Under the pieces are notes generated by a model. That model made no database searches, was not told the DNA's origin, and saw nothing but the letters and a program-made list of their open reading frames with translations. A DNA stretch of 64,000 nt from Aggregatibacter actinomycetemcomitans (GTDB taxonomy: Bacteria > Pseudomonadota > Gammaproteobacteria > Enterobacterales > Pasteurellaceae). The DNA is taken from assembly GCF_003130205.1 (NCBI RefSeq), contig NZ_NRDF01000002.1:172337-236336 (forward strand), read 5' to 3'. How positions within the stretch are numbered: position 1 is the first letter of the stretch; every line of letters starts with the position of its first letter. Position numbers and translations under genes: made by a program. Shown one piece after another: positions 56,715 to 64,000 of this stretch.

Positions 56715-58238
56715 GTGAACGCATTGAGCAAAAGCCTGGTAGTGGCAGCTTCTTTCGCAGCTTTAGGTGTGTTTAATTTGGCAATGGCCGAATTGGTGTA
56801 TAAACCGCTTGAGCAACCTGTGGAAGCACCAAACCCGAATCTAAAAATTAAAGCGGTAAACGAACAGTTTGCGGCGAAATACCCGAAACAATTTGAGTCT
56901 TGGAAAGCCACCGAAAAAGGCGACAAGATCATTTATGCCGATGAAGAAAATCCACGTTTAATCATATTATGGGGCGGTTATGCGTTTGCGAAAGAATATA
57001 ACGCGCCGCGCGGACACATTTATGCCATCAAAGATTTACGCGATATTTTGCGTACCGGTGCGCCGAAAACTGCTAACGACGGTCCGCAGCCGATGGCGTG
57101 TTGGACTTGTAAAGGTCCGGATGTGCCGCGTTTAATCGCAGAATGGGGGGAAGAAGGTTATTTCAGTGGTAAATGGGCGAAAGGTGGCGCGGAAGTGGTG
57201 AATTCCATCGGTTGTGCCGACTGCCACGATACCACCTCAAAGGAGTTTGCCGAAGGTAAACCGGCGCTGCGTATTGCCCGCCCACACGTTCTTCGTGCCT
57301 TGGATCATTTAAACAATGCGTTGCAAGCCCGAGCGAAAGCAGAAGGCAAAACGCAGCCTGATTTAAGTTTCGGCACCGCCGCCCGCACCGAAAAACGGGC
57401 GGAAATTTGTGCGAACTGCCACGTTGAATATTATTTCGCGGGTGACTTGAAACAAGTGACTTTCCCGTGGAATAACGGTCAAACCGTCGATGACATGGAA
57501 AAATACTACGATGACATCGGGTTTACCGACTTCACTCATATCTTATCCAAAGCGCCGATCTTAAAAGCGCAGCACCCTGACTTTGAAATTTGGTCTTTAG
57601 GCATGCACGGTAAAAACGGCGTGACCTGTATCGATTGCCACATGCCGAAAGTGCAAGGGGCGGATGGTAAAGTTTATACCGACCACCAAATTCAAAATCC
57701 ATTTGATGCCTTTGATAGCACCTGTGCCAACTGTCACGATCAGAGCAAAGAGAAGTTGAAAGACATCGTAGCTTCCCGCAAAAAAGAAGTGAAAGACATC
57801 ATGGGGCGCTTAGAAAATCAAGTAGTTCGTTTGCACTTTGAGGCGAAAGCCGCATGGGATACCGGCGCGACCAAAGAGGAAATGGAACCGGCGTTAATGG
57901 ATATCCGTCACGCCCAATGGCGTTGGGACTACGCCGCAGCCAGCCATGGCGGTCATATGCATGCACCTGATGTGATGTTGCGCGTGTTAGGCTCCGGTCT
58001 TGACCGCGCCGCAGATGCCCGCGCCAAACTTGCCGCCATCTTAACTAAACATGGCGTGAAAACACCGATTGAACTGCCGGACATTTCTACGGCGGAAAAA
58101 GCCTGGAAAGTGGTGGGCATTGACATCGAAAAAGAACGCAAAGCCAAAGAAGAATTCTTAAAAACTGTTGTACCTCAATGGGAAAAAGAAGCGAAAGCCG
58201 CCGGCAAATTAGCTGAAGATTCCGCAACAAAACAATAG
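56715..58238 (+). CDS. nrfA: NrfA, pentaheme cytochrome c nitrite reductase
   Basis: A 507-residue periplasmic enzyme reducing nitrite to ammonium with six electrons. It has a signal peptide (to AMA), the catalytic heme motif CWTCK with lysine as heme ligand, and four CXXCH motifs (CADCH, CANCH, CIDCH, CANCH). No ATG start exists; GTG at 56715 (MNALSKSL) with GGAG 8 bp upstream is preferred over GTG at 56706. The CXXCK heme needs the dedicated lyase NrfE/F, found at 61191-64000. Confidence 0.96.
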   Translation: MNALSKSLVVAASFAALGVFNLAMAELVYKPLEQPVEAPNPNLKIKAVNEQFAAKYPKQFESWKATEKGDKIIYADEENPRLIILWGGYAFAKEYNAPRGHIYAIKDLRDILRTGAPKTANDGPQPMACWTCKGPDVPRLIAEWGEEGYFSGKWAKGGAEVVNSIGCADCHDTTSKEFAEGKPALRIARPHVLRALDHLNNALQARAKAEGKTQPDLSFGTAARTEKRAEICANCHVEYYFAGDLKQVTFPWNNGQTVDDMEKYYDDIGFTDFTHILSKAPILKAQHPDFEIWSLGMHGKNGVTCIDCHMPKVQGADGKVYTDHQIQNPFDAFDSTCANCHDQSKEKLKDIVASRKKEVKDIMGRLENQVVRLHFEAKAAWDTGATKEEMEPALMDIRHAQWRWDYAAASHGGHMHAPDVMLRVLGSGLDRAADARAKLAAILTKHGVKTPIELPDISTAEKAWKVVGIDIEKERKAKEEFLKTVVPQWEKEAKAAGKLAEDSATKQ

Positions 58239-58246
58239 AAAAAAGC

Positions 58247-58280
58247 ACCGCACTTTTGCTGTGAGAGAAAAAAGTGCGGT
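58247..58280 (+). other. Uptake-signal hairpin between nrfA and nrfB
   Basis: ACCGCACTTTT (58247-58257) and AAAAGTGCGGT (58270-58280) give an 11-bp stem. It lies inside the operon and could reduce read-through or stabilise the nrfA message, giving more NrfA than NrfBCD. Confidence 0.6.
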
Positions 58281-58311
58281 CATTTTCAAACACAAATTTG
58301 AGGTAATCAGA

Positions 58312-58965
58312 ATGAATTTAACTTCCTTAATCCGTAAACCGGCAAAAGCGCTCGCACTGCTCACCATGCTTGCGGCGCTGCCGATGGTGGCGCAGGCGGA
58401 AATGCCATCGGCTGATAATCCGTTGAGTTATGAACCGCGGTTGGATAATCAACGGGATCCGAATCAATATTGCGCCAAATGCCATAAGTTTGACAAAGTG
58501 GATAAAAACCAAATCTTGGATCAATCTGGCGGCGAATTGCATTTCGGTAAATTCCACGGCACCCATTTAAGCCAGAAAAATCCGAATAACGGTAAACCGA
58601 TTAATTGTGTCAACTGCCACGGTAATATTTCCGAAGATCACCGTCGTGGCGCGAAAGACGTGATGCGTTTTGAGGGCGATATTTTCGGCGAGAAAAAACC
58701 GATGTATAGCGCGCAAGAACAAAATCAAGTGTGTTTTTCTTGTCACCAACCGGACAAACTTCGCGAAAAATTCTGGGCGCACGATGTGCACGCCATGAAA
58801 TTGCCTTGTGCAAGCTGCCACACATTGCACCCGAAAGACGATGCGATGAAAGGCATTGAGCCGAAAAATCGCGTGAAACTTTGCGTGGATTGTCACGGAG
58901 AACAACAAAAACGCAAAGCGCAGCAAGAACAAACTCCATCAACCGAACAAAAGGATAAACAATGA
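58312..58965 (+). CDS. nrfB: NrfB, pentaheme electron donor to NrfA
   Basis: A 217-residue periplasmic cytochrome c with a signal peptide (cleavage after VAQA) and five CXXCH motifs: CAKCH, CVNCH, CFSCH, CASCH, CVDCH. It shuttles electrons from NrfCD to NrfA. The ATG at 58312 is chosen since the upstream frame runs through the uptake-signal hairpin. It overlaps nrfC by 4 bp. Confidence 0.95.
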   Translation: MNLTSLIRKPAKALALLTMLAALPMVAQAEMPSADNPLSYEPRLDNQRDPNQYCAKCHKFDKVDKNQILDQSGGELHFGKFHGTHLSQKNPNNGKPINCVNCHGNISEDHRRGAKDVMRFEGDIFGEKKPMYSAQEQNQVCFSCHQPDKLREKFWAHDVHAMKLPCASCHTLHPKDDAMKGIEPKNRVKLCVDCHGEQQKRKAQQEQTPSTEQKDKQ

Positions 58966-59639
58966 CAGCCTGTTCACGCCGAAACTTTGTTTCCGGCATG
59001 GGGGCGTTAATCCTTATGACGGGGACATCAGTCACCTCTTTGGCAAAAGAGGAAAAGGCGGATAAACCGAAACGCTACGCCATGGTGCACGATGAAAACG
59101 CGTGCATCGGTTGCACCACTTGTATGGATGCCTGTCGTGAAACCAACCAAGTGCCGCAAGGTGTTTCCCGCTTGGAGATTTTGCGCAGCGAGCCGTACGG
59201 CGAATTTCCGAATCAGGAATATGAGTTTTTCCGCCAATCTTGCCAACACTGCAGCAACGCGCCTTGCGTGGCGGTTTGCCCGATCGGCGCGTCATTTATC
59301 GATAAAGACACTGGTATTGTGGACGTGCACAAAGATCTGTGCGTCGGTTGTCAATACTGTATCGCCGTTTGCCCGTATCGCGTGCGTTTCATTCATCCGG
59401 TGCATCGTACCGCCGATAAATGTAACTTCTGCCGCGATACCAATCTGGCACAAGGCAAACAACCGGCTTGCGTTGAAGCCTGCCCGACCAAAGCCTTAAC
59501 CTTTGGCGATATGAACGATCCGACCAGCGCAGTGGCACGCAAGGTAAAAGAAAAACCTGTTTACCGCACAAAAGTGGAATTGGGGACCCAGCCGAATCTT
59601 TACCACATTCCATTCCAACACGGAGAACCGAGAAGATGA
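58962..59639 (+). CDS. nrfC: NrfC, 4Fe-4S ferredoxin-type subunit
   Basis: A 225-residue periplasmic iron-sulfur protein carrying a twin-arginine signal (CSRRNFVSGMGALILM) and four cysteine groups for 4Fe-4S clusters: CIGCTTCMDAC, CQHCSNAPCVAVCP, CVGCQYCIAVCP, and CNFC with CVEACP. It passes electrons from NrfD to NrfB. It overlaps both nrfB and nrfD by 4 bp. Confidence 0.95.
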   Translation: MTACSRRNFVSGMGALILMTGTSVTSLAKEEKADKPKRYAMVHDENACIGCTTCMDACRETNQVPQGVSRLEILRSEPYGEFPNQEYEFFRQSCQHCSNAPCVAVCPIGASFIDKDTGIVDVHKDLCVGCQYCIAVCPYRVRFIHPVHRTADKCNFCRDTNLAQGKQPACVEACPTKALTFGDMNDPTSAVARKVKEKPVYRTKVELGTQPNLYHIPFQHGEPRR

Positions 59640-60601
59640 CATTAGATTATCCTGTTCCGTTTCATACGCCGAACCTCGTATGGGATTCCAGTATTGCCAT
59701 CTATTTGTTCTTACTGGGTATTTCTTCCGGTTCCTTATTGCTTGCGGTGCTTTACAAACGCAATCGTCAGTTGGAAAAACCAAGTGAAAACTGGATCATT
59801 CGCAGCGCCGCGATTTTGGCGCCGGGCACGGTGATCATCGGTTTATTGCTGTTGATTTTCCACTTGGCGCGCCCCTGGACGTTCTGGTATCTGATGTTTA
59901 ACTACCAGTTCAATTCCGTGATGTCCATGGGGGTACTGTTATTCCAAGTCTATATGGCGGCGGTCTTCCTCTGGATTGCCATTATTTTTAAAAACGAAAT
60001 CGCCGCTTTGCTCGATAGATTTTTACCGAAATTAAAATTTATCATTAAATGGATTTCCGCCTGTGAACGCTCCACGAATCCGTTGGAATTGTTCCTGTTG
60101 CTCCTCGCCGTATTATTAGGGGCCTACACCGGTTTCTTATTGTCGGCATTAATCAGCTACCCGATGTTAAACAACCCGGTGTTGCCGGCATTATTCCTGG
60201 CATCGGGCACGTCTTCCGGTATCGCGGCGGTATTTCTAGCCATTTTGATTGTAGGCAAATTAAAAGGGCATTCCGACGAAGTGCATTTTATGCACAAATT
60301 TGAAGTGCCGATTATGCTCGCCGAACTCTTTTGCATCGTCTGCTTCTTCGCCGGATTGTATTTCGGCGGCGGACAAAAAGTAGTCGCCATGCACAACGCC
60401 CTAAGCGGTTTCTGGGCAAGTATTTTCTGGATCGGCGTCATGTTCATCGGCATCCTCATCCCGCTCGCCGGTAACCTGCTGGTCAGCGACAAGCTAAAAT
60501 ATAATCGTCATTTCATCATTCTGGTATCCGTGTTTGATTTAATCGGCGTATTGTGTTTGCGGTATTTTATTTTGTACGGCGGACAGTTGACGGTTGCGTA
60601 G
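59636..60601 (+). CDS. nrfD: NrfD, quinol-oxidising membrane subunit
   Basis: A 321-residue membrane protein with eight or nine helices of the NrfD/PsrC family. It is the menaquinol dehydrogenase partner of NrfC. Landmarks are the start LVWDSSIAIYLFLLGISSGSLLL and the ASGTSSGIAAVF helix. It ends at 60601, followed by a palindrome-rich gap. Confidence 0.95.
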   Translation: MTLDYPVPFHTPNLVWDSSIAIYLFLLGISSGSLLLAVLYKRNRQLEKPSENWIIRSAAILAPGTVIIGLLLLIFHLARPWTFWYLMFNYQFNSVMSMGVLLFQVYMAAVFLWIAIIFKNEIAALLDRFLPKLKFIIKWISACERSTNPLELFLLLLAVLLGAYTGFLLSALISYPMLNNPVLPALFLASGTSSGIAAVFLAILIVGKLKGHSDEVHFMHKFEVPIMLAELFCIVCFFAGLYFGGGQKVVAMHNALSGFWASIFWIGVMFIGILIPLAGNLLVSDKLKYNRHFIILVSVFDLIGVLCLRYFILYGGQLTVA

Positions 60602-60660
60602 GGATTAGTTTTTTATTATTGATAAAGGCGTATAATGCACGCTTTTTTGTTTAGTTGTTC

Positions 60661-60688
60661 CTACTTTCTTGCTTGTGCAAGAAAGTAG
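60661..60688. repeat. Palindrome 1 (12-bp perfect arms)
   Basis: CTACTTTCTTGC and GCAAGAAAGTAG with a TTGT loop. It resembles palindrome 4 in its ACTTTCTT core. Confidence 0.75.
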
Positions 60689-60730
60689 CAAAGAACACAT
60701 CCCAGCTTCACCGCTGATCTTCGCTTGGTT

Positions 60731-60804
60731 GCAATTTTTTTAACGGAAATTTTCGAACTCGCCACTATGTGGCTCAAACAAAGCGAAAATTTCCTAAAAA
60801 TTGC
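60731..60804. repeat. Palindrome 2 (arms of about 21-25 bp)
   Basis: GCAATTTTT...GGAAATTTTCG pairs with CGAAAATTTCC...AAAAATTGC around a 28-base loop; a few unpaired bases separate the two arm segments. Confidence 0.7.
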
Positions 60805-60940
60805 AAGTCACTCAGGCGGTTCAGATGGGGCCCCGTGGTGCATTATTAAAAGTGCGGTGGTTTTTAAAATAGTTTTTTAATGATAAAAATGCTTGAAAAA
60901 ATGACCGCACTTTATTCGGAGAAAGAAATTGGATTCCCTT

Positions 60941-61053
60941 CTTTGCCGCCCTTGTGGAATTGAATTTGTAGGAAATTTTGTACTGTTTGAGCGAAGCGAG
61001 TTTACAAAATTTCCGTGAAGCAAATTCAATGGAACAAGGGAAACAAGGCAAAG
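60941..61053. repeat. Palindrome 3 (imperfect arms of about 45-50 bp)
   Basis: The left arm (60941-60983) runs CTTTGCC, CCCTTGT, ATTGAATTTG, GGAAATTTTGTA; the right arm (61002-61053) is its reverse complement with small insertions. The loop is TGTTTGAGCGAAGCGAGT. Confidence 0.7.
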
Positions 61054-61072
61054 CAGGGTCGCCTTTCTTTTG

Positions 61073-61106
61073 GTTACTTTTCTTTGGCGAAGCAAAGAAA
61101 AGTAAC
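61073..61106. repeat. Palindrome 4 (14-bp perfect arms)
   Basis: GTTACTTTTCTTTG and CAAAGAAAAGTAAC with loop GCGAAG. It lies 85 bp before the nrfE start. Confidence 0.8.
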
Positions 61107-61190
61107 TCGCCTTCGGCGAAAACCGAACTTGTTATACCCAATAAAATTAAATCAATTATAAAATGGCAAACAAACGTAGAACCCAACATT

Positions 61191-63101
61191 ATGCTTACTG
61201 AACTTGGTTTTATTTCCCTTCTTCTCGCCACCATGAGCGCGTTGCTCCTCGCGGTGGTACCGCAGCTTGGGCTTTGGTTGCGTAAGCCGGCGCTTACCCA
61301 ACTGGCTTGGTGGCTGAGTTATTGCTTTGGTTTGTTTACGCTGGTTTCCATTTCTGTGCTTGCCTATTCCTTTGCGGCGGATGATTTCACGTTGGAATAC
61401 GTCGCCGCCCATTCCAATTCCCAACTGCCGACCTTTTTTAAAATCGCCGCAACCTGGGGCGGGCATGAAGGTTCCATGTTGTTTTGGTTGTTTTCGCTCT
61501 CGGTTTGGGTGGTGTTGTTTGCGTTATTTAACCGAAAAAACGACCGCACTTTTGTGGCACAGAGTTTGGTGATTTTGGGGTTGATTTGCTTCAGTTTCGC
61601 CGTGTTTATCGTCTTTTTCTCTAACCCGTTCGGGAGAATCTTTCCGGCGCCGTTGGAAGGGCGGGATTTGAATCCGATGTTGCAGGATGTCGGTTTGATT
61701 TTTCATCCGCCGTTGCTTTATCTCGGTTATGTGGGCTTTGCGGTGAATTTCGCCATCAGTATTACCGCCTTGCTTCATCAGCATTTGGAACGTCAGATTG
61801 CCCAAATTATGCGGGTTTGGGTGTTGGTGTCATGGTTATTTTTAACCTTGGGCATTGTGCTCGGCGCTTGGTGGGCGTATTACGAACTGGGCTGGGGTGG
61901 TTGGTGGTTCTGGGATCCGGTGGAAAATGCGTCGCTCATGCCGTGGTTGCTCGGCTTGGCGTTGCTACACAGTTTAATCGTCAGTGAAAAACGCGGGATA
62001 TTTAATTACTGGACGACCTTATTTTCCTTGTTGGCATTTGCTTTCAGCGTATTAGGCACGTTTATCGTGCGCTCTGGCGCGCTTACTTCCGTACATGCTT
62101 TCGCCGTGGATAGCCAACGCGGTTCGGCGTTATTGCTGATTTTTTTCCTGCTCACCGTGGGTTCCCTCGGTTTATTCGCGTTCAAAGCCAATTTGCAGCA
62201 ACGCCACGCCAAATTAACGCTGCTTTCCAAAGAAAGTGCGGTGCTTTTTTTGAATGTTTTACTGAGTATCGCCACCGTCAGCACCTTCCTCGGCACTTTC
62301 TATCCGATGTTGTTTCAAGCCATGAATTGGGGTTCCATTTCCGTCGGTGCGCCTTATTTCAACAGTATTTTCTTGCCGCTCCTTACCTTACTTTTGATCG
62401 CCATGGTGCTTTCCCTCGGCTTGCATTGGGCGAAAGCGGACAAGGGCGTTTTGCTTAAACGCACGGCATTATTGCTGCCGTCTTTATTGATTGCCTATTT
62501 CGCCATCGATCAGGTAATGCAAAACGACAGCGCTTTACAGTTTAACCTGACGGCATATTTTCTGCTTACGTTGGCGATTTGGTTGTTATTAGCGACCTTA
62601 TGGCAAAATTGGCGTCGGTTAAATGTTTCCCGTTACGCCATGATTTTTGCCCACAGCGGCGTTGCCATTGCGACCATGGGCGCAGTGATGAGCAGTTACT
62701 TCGGCAGTGAAATCGGCGTGCGTTTGTCGCCGCAACAAAGCCAAACCTTGGGGCAATTTGATTTTCGATATACGCGTTTTTCCAATGAAATCGGACCGAA
62801 CTTTACCGCTGAAGTGGCAAATTTTCATGTCACGGCGAACGGTAAATCTTATGCGGATTTGCAGCCGGAGCGTCGTTATTATGATGTGCGTACCATGACT
62901 ATGAGCGAAGTCGGGCTTGCCGGCGGGTTTGGGGGCGATTTGTATATTGTGATGGGTGATCCTCTCGGCAAAGGTGAGTTTACTTTCCGCCTGCATTACA
63001 AACCGCTGATTCGCTGGTTATGGTTTGGCGGTGTGTTAATGGCGTTCGGGGCGTTGTGTTCCATGTTGACGATGAAGCGAAAAGGAAAGCGTGATGAATA
63101 G
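61191..63101 (+). CDS. nrfE: NrfE, heme lyase subunit for the NrfA active-site heme
   Basis: A 636-residue CcmF paralogue with about 15 membrane helices, [17 protein letters not shown] and the WWD motif [20 protein letters not shown]. In E. coli NrfE with NrfF and NrfG attaches heme to the CXXCK motif of NrfA. The ATG at 61191 ([20 protein letters not shown]) is the family-like start; upstream in-frame sequence is repeat DNA. It overlaps nrfX by 8 bp. Confidence 0.93.
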   Translation: MLTELGFISLLLATMSALLLAVVPQLGLWLRKPALTQLAWWLSYCFGLFTLVSISVLAYSFAADDFTLEYVAAHSNSQLPTFFKIAATWGGHEGSMLFWLFSLSVWVVLFALFNRKNDRTFVAQSLVILGLICFSFAVFIVFFSNPFGRIFPAPLEGRDLNPMLQDVGLIFHPPLLYLGYVGFAVNFAISITALLHQHLERQIAQIMRVWVLVSWLFLTLGIVLGAWWAYYELGWGGWWFWDPVENASLMPWLLGLALLHSLIVSEKRGIFNYWTTLFSLLAFAFSVLGTFIVRSGALTSVHAFAVDSQRGSALLLIFFLLTVGSLGLFAFKANLQQRHAKLTLLSKESAVLFLNVLLSIATVSTFLGTFYPMLFQAMNWGSISVGAPYFNSIFLPLLTLLLIAMVLSLGLHWAKADKGVLLKRTALLLPSLLIAYFAIDQVMQNDSALQFNLTAYFLLTLAIWLLLATLWQNWRRLNVSRYAMIFAHSGVAIATMGAVMSSYFGSEIGVRLSPQQSQTLGQFDFRYTRFSNEIGPNFTAEVANFHVTANGKSYADLQPERRYYDVRTMTMSEVGLAGGFGGDLYIVMGDPLGKGEFTFRLHYKPLIRWLWFGGVLMAFGALCSMLTMKRKGKRDE

Positions 63102-63624
63102 AAAAGTGATTTTTTTCCTGCCGTTAATCTTATTGCTCGGCGTGTGCGTGTTATTGCTGGCGGGCTTGCATCAGGATCCGAAAAAAATTGCCTCCGCCTT
63201 AATTGATAAGCCCGTGCCGGAATTTTATCAGGCGAATCTGCTGGATAACCGCCAAACGCTCAGCCCGAAGGATTTCCCGAAACGTCCCTTTTTGATAAAT
63301 ATTTGGGGCAGCTGGTGCGGTTATTGCCAACAGGAACACCCGTTGTTGATGGAATTGGCACAGGAAATTCCTATTGTTGGCGTGGATTATCGCGACAAGC
63401 CGCAAAACGGCATTGCTATGTTGCAACGCATGGGAAATCCTTATACCTTAGTGATTGATGACAGTCGTGGCGAACTGGCGTTGAAGCTGGGTGTGGACGG
63501 CGCGCCGGAAACCTATTTAGTGGACGCCGACGGCATTATTCGTTACCGGCATTCGGGGTTATTGGATCGTGAAACCTGGCAAAATACGTTTGTGCCGCAA
63601 CTTAATCGGTTAATGCAACCATGA
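63094..63624 (+). CDS. Thioredoxin-like NrfX/DsbE paralogue
   Basis: A 176-residue membrane-anchored thioredoxin-fold protein with active site [12 protein letters not shown] and the insert [20 protein letters not shown] shared with CcmG at 53058. Lying between nrfE and nrfF, it probably reduces NrfA cysteines or NrfF during active-site heme ligation. ATG at 63094 has AAGGAAAG before it; GTG at 63091 is also possible. It overlaps nrfF by 4 bp. Confidence 0.88.
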   Translation: MNRKVIFFLPLILLLGVCVLLLAGLHQDPKKIASALIDKPVPEFYQANLLDNRQTLSPKDFPKRPFLINIWGSWCGYCQQEHPLLMELAQEIPIVGVDYRDKPQNGIAMLQRMGNPYTLVIDDSRGELALKLGVDGAPETYLVDADGIIRYRHSGLLDRETWQNTFVPQLNRLMQP

Positions 63625-64000
63625 AACGATTTTTCGTGTTATTTTTTTTATTGATCAGCGTCGGTGCTTTTGCCGAAATGGTGGATACCTTTGAATTCCA
63701 CGATCCGGCAGATCGCGCGCGCGCGGTGGCATTGGCGAAATCCCTGCGTTGCCCGCAATGTCAGAATCAAAATCTGGTGGAATCCAATTCGCCCATCGCC
63801 TACGACCTGCGCCTTGAAGTGTATAACATGGTCAATGAAGGCAAAACCAATCAGCAAATTATTGATGCCATGACGGCGCGTTTCGGAAATTTTGTGAATT
63901 ACAAACCGCCTTTTCAATGGAACACGGCATTGCTTTGGTTATTGCCGGCGGGGTTGTTGTTAACGGCGTTTGGTTTGATTTGGAATTCTGCAAAAGCCAA
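63621..64000 (+). CDS. nrfF: NrfF (CcmH-like), truncated by the window end
   Basis: The first 126 codons of a CcmH/NrfF protein: an ordinary signal peptide ([18 protein letters not shown]), the redox motif [16 protein letters not shown] and the start of the C-terminal membrane helix ([18 protein letters not shown]). The missing end lies outside the window, where an NrfG-like TPR gene might follow. It overlaps nrfX by ATGA. Confidence 0.92.
   Translation, partial: MKRFFVLFFLLISVGAFAEMVDTFEFHDPADRARAVALAKSLRCPQCQNQNLVESNSPIAYDLRLEVYNMVNEGKTNQQIIDAMTARFGNFVNYKPPFQWNTALLWLLPAGLLLTAFGLIWNSAKA

Larger units (their letters stand above)
60602..61190. other. 589-bp palindrome-rich gap between nrfD and nrfE
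   Basis: No credible gene. The nrfE frame stays open back to 60978, but the sequence there is repeat DNA. It holds four large palindromes (listed separately) and an uptake-signal pair near 60850 and 60903. Confidence 0.7.

Noticed and set aside
60978-61190. In-frame 71-codon extension upstream of nrfE
   Set aside because: It is composed of palindromic repeat DNA and the family N-terminus starts at 61191.

Overview
The window is a contiguous, almost fully coding stretch of a Pasteurellaceae chromosome, most likely Aggregatibacter or a close Haemophilus relative. The main evidence is the dense scatter of the Haemophilus-type DNA uptake signal core AAGTGCGGT/ACCGCACTT, in genes and as inverted pairs between genes. 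Gene content agrees: the fused glutathione synthetase gshF, the upp-uraA-hda, rlmN-pilF-rodZ-ispG-hisS-yfgM and menFDH clusters, and a full periplasmic nitrite reductase system. I saw no rRNA, tRNA, CRISPR array, insertion sequence or prophage.

Layout. 0.1-3.1 kb: copper module, cueR divergent from copZ-copA, with a textbook 19-bp-spacer MerR-type promoter. 3.1-4.9 kb: a DUF817 membrane protein, then a HigBA-like toxin-antitoxin pair lying between two almost identical 43-bp uptake-signal hairpins. 4.9-8.6 kb: clpX, clpP and a phosphoethanolamine-transferase-type sulfatase. 8.8-16 kb: gshF, ppiD, upp, uraA, hda and a small isoprenylcysteine-methyltransferase-like protein. 16.5-22.5 kb: minus-strand rlmN operon. 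22.7-29 kb: ansB, sdaA, sdaC, sprT, metK, rpsO. 29-34.2 kb: menaquinone genes menF-menD-menH and alaA. 34.3-40.6 kb: fadR, nhaB, dsbB, a 48-residue basic ORF, mltF, folB, plsY, kbp. 40.7-48.1 kb: ypfJ, a factor H binding protein-like lipoprotein gene, sodA, maeB, rsuA and a Bcr/CflA transporter. 48.3-64 kb: respiratory cytochrome c block, ccmABCDEFGHI, two small exported proteins of unknown function, nrfABCD and nrfE-nrfX-nrfF, the last gene running off the end.

The final 16 kb form one physiological unit. Ccm proteins export heme, chaperone it and attach it to CXXCH motifs. NrfA/B/C/D carry electrons from menaquinol (made by the Men enzymes at 29-33 kb) to nitrite. NrfE/NrfF plus a dedicated thioredoxin provide the separate ligation step needed for the CXXCK heme of NrfA. 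FNR-like sites lie upstream of ccmA and nrfA, and also of sodA and the factor H binding protein homologue.

The most unusual features are: the neisserial-type fHbp homologue with DNA-uptake-sequence-like 12-mers of neisserial dialects on both sides; the toxin-antitoxin pair between duplicated hairpins with an apparently leaderless promoter; a dispersed palindromic repeat inserted in frame in the signal peptide of CcmH, sharing 21 identical bases with an intergenic copy 2.5 kb away; and a mosaic of four large palindromes between nrfD and nrfE. All names rest on reading motifs and remembered family features; no database search was run.
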